From Pseudomonadota bacterium (lineage in GTDB: Bacteria > Pseudomonadota > Gammaproteobacteria > Xanthomonadales > Xanthomonadaceae): a stretch of DNA of 9,179 bases. The notes under the pieces were generated by a model. It saw only the letters and a list, made by a program, of their open reading frames with translations. It did no database searches and was not told the origin of the DNA. Below are positions 1 to 7,099 of this stretch, piece by piece. Position 1 is the stretch's first letter; every line of letters begins with the position of its first letter. The stretch is from assembly GCA_019348095.1 (NCBI GenBank), contig JAHWKC010000076.1, positions 1-9,179 on the forward strand. Reading direction: 5' to 3'. The translations under genes and the position numbers were made by a program.

Positions 1-205
1 TTCGTCAAGATAATTAAGGTCCCAGTCGTACACAACGATTCGATGATTGTGCCAATCTGCCACATAGATATGGTCGTGCGGCGAAACGAACACGCCTACC
101 GGTTCTTTAAATCGGTACTGTCCCAAACCTAGGTGCCCGATCGACTTTACGAACTGGAGCTTCTCGTCGAAAAGTAGGAGTCTATTGTTCCCTCCATCGG
201 CAACC
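1..205 (-). other. Foreign segment encoding NHL beta-propeller repeats, joined to the serine hydrolase frame
   Basis: In the hydrolase frame this stretch encodes about 68 residues with two NHL-type repeat signatures: VVVADGGNNRLLLFD, and IYVADWHNHRIVVYD about 45 residues later. The spacing fits blades of an NHL propeller. My hand count of GC is 87/180 (48%) for bases 1-180 against 80/120 (67%) for 181-300. Codons rare elsewhere in the window (AGA, CTA, GTA, AAA, TTT) cluster here. The join falls within G-D-G-G-V-V-V-A-D (about 215-196), where both parent families could carry similar codons. The source organism and the rest of the NHL protein cannot be determined. No stop codon is reached before the window ends. 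Confidence 0.7.
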
Positions 206-954
206 ACGACGCCGCCATCGCCGAGCACCGCGCTGGTCCGGTCCTGGTCGGTGCGGGCCCAGCCGGCATCCAGTTCGCTGTAGCCATAGGCCCGATGTTG
301 CACCGTCGGCCCGTGCGGCACCTGCACCAGGCTGCCGTCCATACCGGCCGGCAGGAAGATCCGTTCGCGCAGGAAGTTCGAAAAAGCACGGCCGGATGCG
401 CGCTCCACGATCAGCGCCAGCAAGGCATAGCCGCTGTTGCTGTAGCGGTAGCCGCTGCCGGGCGGAAAGTACAACCGGTCCTGCGGCGCCAGCAGCCGCA
501 ATACGTCCGCGTCGCGCAGCTGTGCGGTGGTGGACGCGGGGATTAGGTCTTCGTAATCGACCAAGCCGGAGGTGTGGGTGAGCAGGTGGCGGATGCTGAC
601 TGCGTCCGCGGCGTGATGCAGCGACGGCAACCACCGGCGCACCGGATCGTCCAGCCCGATGCGACCGTCTTCGGCCAGCATCAGCACCGCGGCCGCGGTG
701 AACTGCTTGGTCATCGAGGCCAGCCGGTAGTTGGTCGAGGGCGTGGTCGCGATGCCCTGCTCGAGATCGGCCAATCCATAACTGCGGCATACCAGCGTTT
801 CGCCGTCGCGCACCACCAGCACCGAAGCGCCCGGGACGGCGCCCTGGTATCGCTGCATCAGGCGGTCGACTGCGTCGCTCATGCGCTCGGCATCATCGGC
901 GCACCCGGCCGGCGGGCACGGCCGGACGGCAGCGACCGCGGTCGCGCGCAACAC
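1..954 (-). CDS. Serine hydrolase (beta-lactamase/PBP4*-like, SxxK family), C-terminal part replaced in frame by NHL repeats; open at the left window edge
   Basis: From about 882 down to 210 the frame encodes the N-terminal two thirds of a class C beta-lactamase-like serine hydrolase. The nucleophile motif S-M-T-K is about 80 residues from the chosen start, HLLTHTSGL follows, and Y-S-N is near residue 171. The family normally continues after SAVLGDGG with a sensor-like YSSVDDLARW stretch and later an HxG motif. Here the frame passes instead into NHL-repeat sequence at about 205 and stays open to base 1, so the third catalytic motif is absent. The start is uncertain: GTG at 954 (used here), ATG at 882 and ATG at 1074 are all in frame. 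None has a good ribosome binding site or encodes a convincing signal peptide, although a loose lipobox-like P-A-G-C follows the GTG. It lies directly downstream of another SxxK hydrolase, probably in the same transcript. The hydrolase call is solid; the complete protein as drawn probably does not exist. Confidence 0.75.
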   Translation of the reverse strand, partial: MLRATAVAAVRPCPPAGCADDAERMSDAVDRLMQRYQGAVPGASVLVVRDGETLVCRSYGLADLEQGIATTPSTNYRLASMTKQFTAAAVLMLAEDGRIGLDDPVRRWLPSLHHAADAVSIRHLLTHTSGLVDYEDLIPASTTAQLRDADVLRLLAPQDRLYFPPGSGYRYSNSGYALLALIVERASGRAFSNFLRERIFLPAGMDGSLVQVPHGPTVQHRAYGYSELDAGWARTDQDRTSAVLGDGGVVVADGGNNRLLLFDEKLQFVKSIGHLGLGQYRFKEPVGVFVSPHDHIYVADWHNHRIVVYDWDLNYLDE

Positions 955-1033
955 CGGTGGCGATGCGGCTTCAGCGATCGGACAGACGCCATGCTCGATC
1001 AGCCGGAAGATGGGTGTGCAGCCCGGCGCGGCA

Positions 1034-2701
1034 TCAGCGGCACGCAGCGGTGCGGGTGAATGCGAGGTCTTCATAGTCGTAGCTGAAGTCGGCGTCGGGA
1101 TCGACCTTGGCCATCGCCAGGGTGGGACCGTCATCGCCGCCGGCGAAGCTCAGCCATGCCTCGGCGTCCACGCTGTCCACGTGCCAGTCGACCAGGTAGC
1201 GCTCGCCCACGCGCATGACCTCACCCACCAACATCGGCGACTTGGCCGACTCGAACTGCACTCCGCCCGCACGCTCGCACACGGTGACTTCGCCGAACCA
1301 CGGATCGCGGTAGGTACCCAACCAGCGCGCCAGCTCCTGCACGTCGGCCGGCCGGCGCGAGGAGGTATCGGGTTCCGCCGGCCGGTCCGGCGCGGATGAC
1401 TCGCTGGCGAGTGCGTCGGCATACCGCGCAACCGAGCCCGCCGATTGCGGGTTGGTGAAATGCTCGGCGAGTACCTGGTCGAGTACGGTGCGCGCCGCGC
1501 CGCCGCTGCCGTTGATCATCACCACGAAGCCCGAGCGCTGCTCGGGCAACAGGTGCAGCACCGAGTACATCCCCGCCAGGGTGCCGGTGTGCGACACGCT
1601 CCAGACCCCCTCGATATCCGCAAGTCGCCAGCCATAACCGTAGGCGTAGAAGTGGCTGCCGTTCCAGTCGCGCCGACGCTGCGAAATCGGCATCGGCATG
1701 TGCGCGGTCCACATCGCTCCGCGCTGCTCCGGTGACAGCCAGGCCTGCTGCGGCGGCGTCGGCGCCAGCCAGTTCTGCGCCCAAGCCAGCATGTCATCGA
1801 GGCTGCAACGGATGCCGCCGGCCGCGGCCGAGGTGATCGCCGGGATTACCGCACCATCGGCACGAATCACGACGTTGCGCTCGTCCCGGCGCATGTGCGG
1901 TTGGGCGATATCGGCGACCGCATCGCGATCGATCTGGCCGACGCGACAGTCCGACAGCCCAAGGGGTTCGAACACTTCGCTCCGCACCAGCTCCTCGTAG
2001 GATGCGCCGCTGGCCGCCGCCGCGACCTCGCCGGCGACCACGTAGAGCAGGTTGTCGTAGGCATAGCGCGAGCGGAAGCTGTGCTGTGGTTCCAGGTGCG
2101 CCAGACCGGCGATGATGTCCTCGCGGTCAAAGTGGTTCGGCTCCGGCCACAGCATCAGGTCCCCGGCGCCTTCGCGCAGGCCGCTGTTGTGGATCAGCAG
2201 GTCACGTACCTGTATCTCGCGGCTGACCCATGGGTCGTGCATGCGGAACTGCGGCAGGTGCTTTTGCACCGGATCGTCCCAGCTCAGCTTGCCGGCATCG
2301 ACCAGGCGCGCCAGCACGCTGGCAGTCATCGCCTTGGAGTTGGAGGCGATCTTGAACAGCGTGTCCGGGGTGATCGGCCGGCCCGAACCGGCGACCACCT
2401 CGCCCGCGGTGCGCACGTAGCTGATACGTCCGTCCTCGATCACGCCGACGGCGATGCCGGGGAGCTGGTAGCGGGCGATGACCTCCTCGATGATGGCATC
2501 GAAGTGCTGATGATCCGCCGTAGGTGCCGGGGATGCCCAGGCGGCGTTGCCGAAGGCCAGCACCATCCAGGCGGTCATCGCCGCGCAGGCGCGGATCCAC
2601 AGAGGGCAGGCGGCAGGTCGTCGCCCGCGTAACGCTAGTCGCCGGCGTGATCGTCGCGTGGGCGCCAATGTCGAACGAGGCGGTGGAAGTGCGGGTGTCA
2701 T
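1034..2701 (-). CDS. Exported serine hydrolase, beta-lactamase/PBP-like SxxK family, with DUF3471-like C-terminal domain
   Basis: This is a complete 555-residue protein of the beta-lactamase/D-alanyl peptidase-like fold. Numbered from the ATG at 2701, the catalytic motifs are S-N-S-K (residues 120-123), Y-D-N (215-217) and H-T-G (371-373), so it should be an active acyl-serine enzyme. Such proteins act as D-aminopeptidases, DD-peptidases or esterases. The last 100 or so residues match the small DUF3471 beta domain (YRDPWFGEVTV, then DFSYDYEDLAFT). The N-terminus is long and Arg-rich, ending in a hydrophobic run and A-W-A before S-P-A, which suggests Sec export. I chose ATG 2701 because it overlaps the dipeptidase stop as ATGA and has GGAG 8 bases upstream. 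An ATG at 2578 would give a shorter, more usual signal peptide but has no clear ribosome binding site. The stop at 1034-1036 is followed by the second hydrolase. Substrate unknown. Confidence 0.88.
   Translation of the reverse strand: MTPALPPPRSTLAPTRRSRRRLALRGRRPAACPLWIRACAAMTAWMVLAFGNAAWASPAPTADHQHFDAIIEEVIARYQLPGIAVGVIEDGRISYVRTAGEVVAGSGRPITPDTLFKIASNSKAMTASVLARLVDAGKLSWDDPVQKHLPQFRMHDPWVSREIQVRDLLIHNSGLREGAGDLMLWPEPNHFDREDIIAGLAHLEPQHSFRSRYAYDNLLYVVAGEVAAAASGASYEELVRSEVFEPLGLSDCRVGQIDRDAVADIAQPHMRRDERNVVIRADGAVIPAITSAAAGGIRCSLDDMLAWAQNWLAPTPPQQAWLSPEQRGAMWTAHMPMPISQRRRDWNGSHFYAYGYGWRLADIEGVWSVSHTGTLAGMYSVLHLLPEQRSGFVVMINGSGGAARTVLDQVLAEHFTNPQSAGSVARYADALASESSAPDRPAEPDTSSRRPADVQELARWLGTYRDPWFGEVTVCERAGGVQFESAKSPMLVGEVMRVGERYLVDWHVDSVDAEAWLSFAGGDDGPTLAMAKVDPDADFSYDYEDLAFTRTAACR
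2581..2594. repeat. REP-like short palindrome inside the signal-peptide region of the serine hydrolase
   Basis: The perfect inverted repeat CCGCGC-AG-GCGCGG is flanked by GTCATCG on one side and GATCCA on the other. This matches the layout of the half-REP elements scattered between genes in Xanthomonadaceae and related bacteria (GTCATCCCCGCG...CGCGGGGATCCA type). Only one half-element is clear; I do not see the inverted partner. It overlaps the codons just upstream of the ATG at 2578. One unrelated reading frame through it gives DPRLRGDD, a peptide often seen where such repeats are translated by mistake. Confidence 0.45.
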
Positions 2702-3912
2702 CGCGTACGCTCCGCACGCGCGACCCGCTCGACCTCGCTCCACACCCGCAGCAGGTTGCCACCCCAAAGCGCGGCGATGTCCTGGTCACTGAAGCCGCGC
2801 CGGCGCAATCCAGCGGTGACGTTCGGCGTCTCGCTCGCATCGAGCCAGCCGGTGATGCCGCCGCCACCGTCGAAGTCCGACGCCAGCCCGACATGCTCGA
2901 TCCCGGCGACCTGCACCGCGTGCTCGATGTGGTCGAGGTAGTCCTCCAGCGTCGCTACCGGGTGTTCCCGCTGGATCCGCGCCAGGCCTTGCCGGTACGT
3001 CGGCAGTTCCTCGTGTCGGTCGCTGTCGAACTCGGTCGCGCCGGCCTGCCGCGCAACGGCTTCCTGCAGCGAGGCCACGGCCGCCTCACGCTCGGGATCG
3101 AGCTTGAGAAAGCCGCTGTAGGCGACCACCTGCATCACGCCACCATTGGCGGCGATGCCGCGCAGCAACGCGTCGTTGATGTTGCGCGGGTGCGGAACGC
3201 GCGCGTGGGCGGACGAGTGCGAGGCGATCACCGGCGCTGCCGTGGTCTGCAGCACGTCGCGCACGCAAGCGTCGGACGCATGCGAGACATCGACCATGAC
3301 GCCAAGCGCGTTCGCGCGCTGCAGCACCGAGCGGCCGAACCGGCTCAGCCCGACGTCGCCGGCCGGGGCGTCACCGAATTCCGGCCGCGCGCCCGAGCTG
3401 GTGCAGATGGCGTTGTGGCCGGTGTGGGTCAGTCCGAGGTAGCGTGCGCCGCGCGCGTAGGCGGCATCCAGCAGGTCGAGTCGGCGGCCGAGCGAGTAGC
3501 CGTTCTCGATCCCGATCATCGCCGAGAGCAGTCCGCTGGCGTGGTGCTCGCGGACCTGCCGCGGGGTGGTCGCCAGGCGGATTCGGTCGGGGTAGCGCGC
3601 CAGCATCAACTCGATCGCGGCGTACTTGAGCTCGGCCTGTGCGATCGCGTCGGCGTAGCCAGCCGCCGTCAGCGGCCCCTGTTCGACATAGATTACGAAG
3701 AACGCCGCATCCAGGCCGCCGCGTTCCATTTTGCCGAGGTCGACCTTCAGCGCAGTGTCGCCGCCGACGTCGTAGCGCGCCTCGCGCATGTAGGTCGGCG
3801 GGATGTCGACGTGCGTGTCGACGGTCAGCAGACCGTCATGCGAGAGCTCGGCACCAGCGCCGATCAATGGCGCCAGCGCGAGTGCGGCGGCGCCGCAGAG
3901 TCTCGTGATCAT
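2698..3912 (-). CDS. Exported membrane dipeptidase, peptidase family M19 (renal dipeptidase-like)
   Basis: This is a complete zinc dipeptidase of family M19 (404 aa, usual size), which cleaves dipeptides including L-D and D-containing ones in characterised relatives. The metal and catalytic residues are in order: H34-x-D36 in DTHVDIP, bridging E136 in IGIENGY, H211 in VDVSHAS, H232 in ASHSSAH, R243 in HPRN and D346 in LASDFDGG. The protein therefore looks catalytically intact. Residues 1-21 form a signal peptide (MITRLC, a hydrophobic run, then A-G-A), placing it in the periplasm. The start could instead be TTG at 3918, two residues earlier, because GGAG at 3930-3927 is 8 bases from the TTG but 14 from the ATG. 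The stop overlaps the next hydrolase start (ATGA). It lies just downstream of the terminator that closes the receptor gene, so it probably begins a second transcription unit. Confidence 0.93.
   Translation of the reverse strand: MITRLCGAAALALAPLIGAGAELSHDGLLTVDTHVDIPPTYMREARYDVGGDTALKVDLGKMERGGLDAAFFVIYVEQGPLTAAGYADAIAQAELKYAAIELMLARYPDRIRLATTPRQVREHHASGLLSAMIGIENGYSLGRRLDLLDAAYARGARYLGLTHTGHNAICTSSGARPEFGDAPAGDVGLSRFGRSVLQRANALGVMVDVSHASDACVRDVLQTTAAPVIASHSSAHARVPHPRNINDALLRGIAANGGVMQVVAYSGFLKLDPEREAAVASLQEAVARQAGATEFDSDRHEELPTYRQGLARIQREHPVATLEDYLDHIEHAVQVAGIEHVGLASDFDGGGGITGWLDASETPNVTAGLRRRGFSDQDIAALWGGNLLRVWSEVERVARAERTR
2710..2713 (-). promoter_or_regulatory. Ribosome binding site supporting the ATGA-coupled start of the serine hydrolase
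   Basis: GGAG lies 8 bases before the ATG at 2701, inside the last codons of the dipeptidase. The ATG shares its last two bases with the dipeptidase stop TGA (ATGA, 2701-2698). That arrangement is typical of translational coupling and decides the start choice. Confidence 0.6.
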
Positions 3913-3926
3913 TCCCAAAGAAGCAT

Positions 3927-3930
3927 CTCC
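3927..3930 (-). promoter_or_regulatory. Ribosome binding site of the dipeptidase
   Basis: GGAG is the only Shine-Dalgarno-like sequence before the dipeptidase. Its spacing is ideal (8) for the in-frame TTG at 3918 and long (14) for the ATG at 3912, so the true start may be TTG. An out-of-frame mini-ORF encoding MLLWE (3926-3909) starts right behind it and ends overlapping the ATG. Confidence 0.4.
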
Positions 3931-4006
3931 ACTTGAAGCAGCCGCACTCCAGCAGCAGCGAATTCGTGCGGCCGCCAATACTCCCGGCTGCTCGCCGGCG
4001 GGGCTC

Positions 4007-4036
4007 AAAAAGGGCGGCCTGTTCGCACAGACCGCC
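4007..4036 (-). terminator. Intrinsic terminator downstream of the TonB-dependent receptor
   Basis: On the minus strand, starting 12 bases after the receptor stop codon, there is a 9-bp stem (GGCGGTCTG with CAGGCCGCC, one G-U pair) and a 6-base loop TGCGAA. One base later comes TTTTT. This is a textbook rho-independent terminator. It separates the transglutaminase/receptor unit from the dipeptidase/hydrolase unit. In the remaining 90 or so bases up to the dipeptidase start I find no convincing -35/-10 pair, so the promoter of the second unit is not identified. Confidence 0.85.
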
Positions 4037-4048
4037 AAGGGGATTGGC

Positions 4049-7000
4049 TCAGAAGTCGAGCGAGAGCGTCAACTGGCCGTAGCGCGACGACTGCAGGAAG
4101 CGTTCCTGGCCGAAGAACTCGTTGCGGTCACCGACGCCGGGCTCCAGCTCCTGGTAGACCCAGACCGGCTCCTGCCTGTCGAGCAGGTTGAAGACGGCAA
4201 GCTTGGCCCTGAACGTTGACGGGCCGAAGGAACGTTCGTACGCGATGCTCGCGCCGATGTCGAAGATCCACGGCATGCGCCCGGCGCCGCCGCGCGGGGA
4301 ATGTTCGAAGACGCGGTCATCGGTGCTCCAGGTGTCGCCTTCGGTCGCATCCACCGGCCGCGTGCAGTTCTCCACGCAGAGGTAGTAGCTGTGATAGCTC
4401 TTCCAGTTGAAAGGGTTGCCGACGCCAAACGCGGTGATCGGACCGCCTGAGCGCGCGTCCAGGGTCGCGCCCACGCGCCACTGGTCGGTCAGCGCGTAGG
4501 TGCCGCGCAGCTTGAACTGGTGGCGGTAATCGTTGGCCAGGGGGCCGTAGCCGTCGAGGTTCACGAACGGATCGTCGAAGTTCTCGGTGCGGCCGGTGTC
4601 GCCGAAGTTGGTGTCGGTGTTGACCGGCCCCTCGGCGTTGCCCTTGTTCCAGGACAGCGTGTACGACGCATTGAACATCCACTTGTCATCCCAGGCACGA
4701 TCGACCTGGAACTCCATCGCCTTGTAGGTGCGCCTGGGCTTCACCCAGCCACGCTGGCCGGTGGGCGTGGAGCTGACGTACCTCCAGCGGCCATCGATGA
4801 ACTGGTAGTTGTCGGCCTCGGTCCAGTAGCCCGCCGTCGCGGTGTCGATGGTCAGATAGCCATCGGCGACGCCGTCGCAATTGGTGTCGCCCCAGATGGT
4901 GGCCTCCTCGCCGGGGTTGCCCATCACCCAGCTGCTGGCGACCCGCCCGCAGTGCGTGGCGGTGATATTCATGTCGTCGATGGCGTTGTTGAGCTTGCGG
5001 TAGATGCCGCGCACGCCCCACGACCACGTCTGACTGAGCTGCTGCTGGAAGCCGAGGATCAGCTCGTCCTGGTAGACCGGGTCCATGTCGGCGTCGACTT
5101 CCGCACGCAGGTCGCCGACGGTGCCGTCGCCCTGGCTGTTGTCGAAGCCGAACTGCGGGCCGAGGATCGGCACCGCGTACCGCACGCCGTTGCGCTCCTC
5201 GATCTGCCAGCCGTCAAAACCGTAGTAGGTGCGCTCGTCCAGCAGCGCGCCGGCCTGCTTGATGTTGATCACGTTCGCGACCGGCAGGAAGTAACGGCCG
5301 ACGTTGCCGAACAGCTTGGTCGTACCGTCTCCGCGCATGTCCCAGGAAAATCCGACCCGCGGCGCCCACATGTCGTCCATCTCGATGTAGCTGCGGCCCT
5401 CAGCGTCCTTGTTGTCGAAGCGCTCGTTGCGCAGGCCAAGGTTGAGGATGAAGTTATCGGCGATCGACCAGTTGTCCTCGATGTACCAGGCGTTGTTGGT
5501 GCTCTCGAACTCGCCGAACACCACGTAGCGGCGCGCGCGGACGTAGGCGTTGTAGCCATCCGGCACGAGGCCGGCACCCGGGATCTGCGCGCCTGGACTG
5601 GTGGCGAAGACGTTGTACTGAATGCCACCGGGCCCGGCGTAGGCTTGGTTGAGGTCGGAGGTGTTGGACTCGCGGTCGACGCCGAAGCGCAACAGGTGGT
5701 CGCCCAGCGCCCACTCGAAATCGGCACGGGTCTGTTCGCGCTCGTCGTTGCGGTCGTAGATCGTGGCGTTGCTGGTGCACCCCAGCGGCACGCCAGGGTC
5801 CTCCACCCCGGTCCCGCGGGTGACGTAGTTGCACTCGGCGTCATTGGGCGACGCGGACACACTGTTGCGCTCATTGCGGCCGTGCATCAGCTTCATCGAC
5901 AGGTCGTCGGTGAGGTACGAGGTCCAGGTGAGCGCCCAGTTGCGCCCGCCGCTCTCGGAGTACCTGTCGCTGAGCTTCTGGCCGACGGTATCGGAGTCGA
6001 AGTCGTAGCCGTAGGTGCTGCTGTCGATGCGGTTCTCGTTGGAGAACGCCATCAGGCTCAGCAGGTTGCTGTCGGTCAGCTGCCAGTCCAGGGTGGTACC
6101 CCAGAAGCCATCGTCGGAGTCGCCCTCGGTCAGGCTCGCGCCGGCGTTGTCGGTGTTCTGAGGCTCGACCTTGCGCCCTTCGTACATCGCGAAGAAAAAC
6201 AGGCGGTCCTGCACGATCGGCCCGGAGGCCCACACGTTCATCCGGGTCGAATCGCTGGTGTCGCGGCTGCGGGTCAGGTAGCGCTCGCCGTTGAAGTAGC
6301 TGTCGCGCTGGCTGGACTGCCAGTCCTCCGGCGTCCACACCAGCTTGGCGCCGTAGTGGAAGTCGTTGCTGCCGGACTTGGCCACCGCGTTGACCACGCC
6401 GCCGGTGGTGCGACCGAACTCGACCGAGTAGCCGCCGGTCTTGACCTGGAACTCACGGTAGAAGTCGAACGGCGCCTCGGAAAACCCGACCCGGTTGTAG
6501 AAGTCGGTGACGTTGAGCCCGTTGATGTAGAACGCGTTTTCCGCGACCGAGGAGCCGCCGAAGGAAATGCCGCCGAAACTGGCGCTGCCGCTGGCGACGC
6601 CCGGCGCGAGCAGCGCCACCGAACTGACGCTGCGTTCCACTGGCAGACGTTCGAGCTGCTCGGCGGTGACGTTGGTGGCCGACTCGGTCGAGGTGACGTC
6701 CACGGCGTTGATCACGCGCGATGCGACCACCTCGACCGCGCCCAGCGTCGAAACTCCTCCGGCCGCGGTATTGACCACAGTCGCGTTGCCAAGGCTGACA
6801 GTGACGGTGACCGGCTCTGCAACCGCCGCGCCGTCGCGCGTGGCTTCCAGCGTGTAGTTGCCAACCGGCAGGAACGGAAACCGGTAACTGCCATCGGCGT
6901 CCGCGGTCACGGTGCGGGTGAAGCCCGTGTCGGGGCTGCGCACCGTGATCTGTGCATTTGCGGCGGAGCGGCCTACCACCGAGCCATCCTGGGCAATGGC

Positions 7001-7075
7001 CATGGGTGCCAGCGATGCCAGGCAGAGCCCCATGGCGATCGACAGCGCGGTTCTGTGCAATACGTTGTTGTTCAT
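4049..7075 (-). CDS. TonB-dependent outer-membrane receptor, Oar-like, with N-terminal CarboxypepD_reg-like domain
   Basis: This is a complete 1008-residue outer-membrane receptor. Residues 1-28 are a signal peptide ending A-I-A before Q. Residues about 30-107 are a carboxypeptidase-regulatory-like beta-sandwich (GFTRTVTADADGSYRFPFLP, then GNYTLEA), the hallmark of Oar/SusC-type receptors. A plug follows (LGAVEVVAS, LERLPVERSVSSVALLAPGV, YINGLNVTDFYNR), then a long beta-barrel ending in L-S-L-D-F, the terminal aromatic used for barrel assembly. Such receptors import large substrates, often peptides or glycans, with TonB energy; Oar in Myxococcus is linked to protease export. The mature protein has only six cysteines, in three local pairs (415/433, 709/733, 900/904), and an EF-hand-like D-x-N-x-D-G loop at 730-739. 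It has a strong ribosome binding site, sits 24 bp behind the transglutaminase-like gene, and is followed by an intrinsic terminator. Substrate unknown. Confidence 0.95.
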   Translation of the reverse strand: MNNNVLHRTALSIAMGLCLASLAPMAIAQDGSVVGRSAANAQITVRSPDTGFTRTVTADADGSYRFPFLPVGNYTLEATRDGAAVAEPVTVTVSLGNATVVNTAAGGVSTLGAVEVVASRVINAVDVTSTESATNVTAEQLERLPVERSVSSVALLAPGVASGSASFGGISFGGSSVAENAFYINGLNVTDFYNRVGFSEAPFDFYREFQVKTGGYSVEFGRTTGGVVNAVAKSGSNDFHYGAKLVWTPEDWQSSQRDSYFNGERYLTRSRDTSDSTRMNVWASGPIVQDRLFFFAMYEGRKVEPQNTDNAGASLTEGDSDDGFWGTTLDWQLTDSNLLSLMAFSNENRIDSSTYGYDFDSDTVGQKLSDRYSESGGRNWALTWTSYLTDDLSMKLMHGRNERNSVSASPNDAECNYVTRGTGVEDPGVPLGCTSNATIYDRNDEREQTRADFEWALGDHLLRFGVDRESNTSDLNQAYAGPGGIQYNVFATSPGAQIPGAGLVPDGYNAYVRARRYVVFGEFESTNNAWYIEDNWSIADNFILNLGLRNERFDNKDAEGRSYIEMDDMWAPRVGFSWDMRGDGTTKLFGNVGRYFLPVANVINIKQAGALLDERTYYGFDGWQIEERNGVRYAVPILGPQFGFDNSQGDGTVGDLRAEVDADMDPVYQDELILGFQQQLSQTWSWGVRGIYRKLNNAIDDMNITATHCGRVASSWVMGNPGEEATIWGDTNCDGVADGYLTIDTATAGYWTEADNYQFIDGRWRYVSSTPTGQRGWVKPRRTYKAMEFQVDRAWDDKWMFNASYTLSWNKGNAEGPVNTDTNFGDTGRTENFDDPFVNLDGYGPLANDYRHQFKLRGTYALTDQWRVGATLDARSGGPITAFGVGNPFNWKSYHSYYLCVENCTRPVDATEGDTWSTDDRVFEHSPRGGAGRMPWIFDIGASIAYERSFGPSTFRAKLAVFNLLDRQEPVWVYQELEPGVGDRNEFFGQERFLQSSRYGQLTLSLDF

Positions 7076-7076
7076 G

Positions 7077-7084
7077 CCCCCTCC
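7077..7084 (-). promoter_or_regulatory. Strong ribosome binding site of the receptor gene
   Basis: GGAGGGGG ends 1 base before the ATG at 7075, giving a GGAG core spaced 5 bases from the start. It fills most of the 24-bp gap after the upstream stop (7100), so the two genes are almost certainly cotranscribed. No promoter-like sequence fits in the gap. Confidence 0.75.
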
Positions 7085-7099
7085 GGCAGATGTAATCGG

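Noticed and set aside
182..790. Minus-strand open frame of 202 codons starting MPQLWIGRSRAG
   Set aside because: It is an out-of-frame shadow of the serine hydrolase, full of Arg/Ala/Gly, whereas the true frame carries the SMTK and YSN motifs.
2524..3936. Long plus-strand open frame (470 codons) antisense to the dipeptidase and hydrolase
   Set aside because: Its protein is low-complexity, rich in Arg, Val and Ala, with no recognisable family. It mirrors two well-supported genes in high-GC DNA, where stop codons are rare on the opposite strand.
3960..3975. EcoRI (GAATTC) and NotI (GCGGCCGC) sites two bases apart, suggesting a cloning adaptor
   Set aside because: The spacing does not match the common EcoRI-NotI adaptor that I know. 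The sequence lies in an ordinary intergenic region between a good terminator and a good gene, with no vector sequence nearby.
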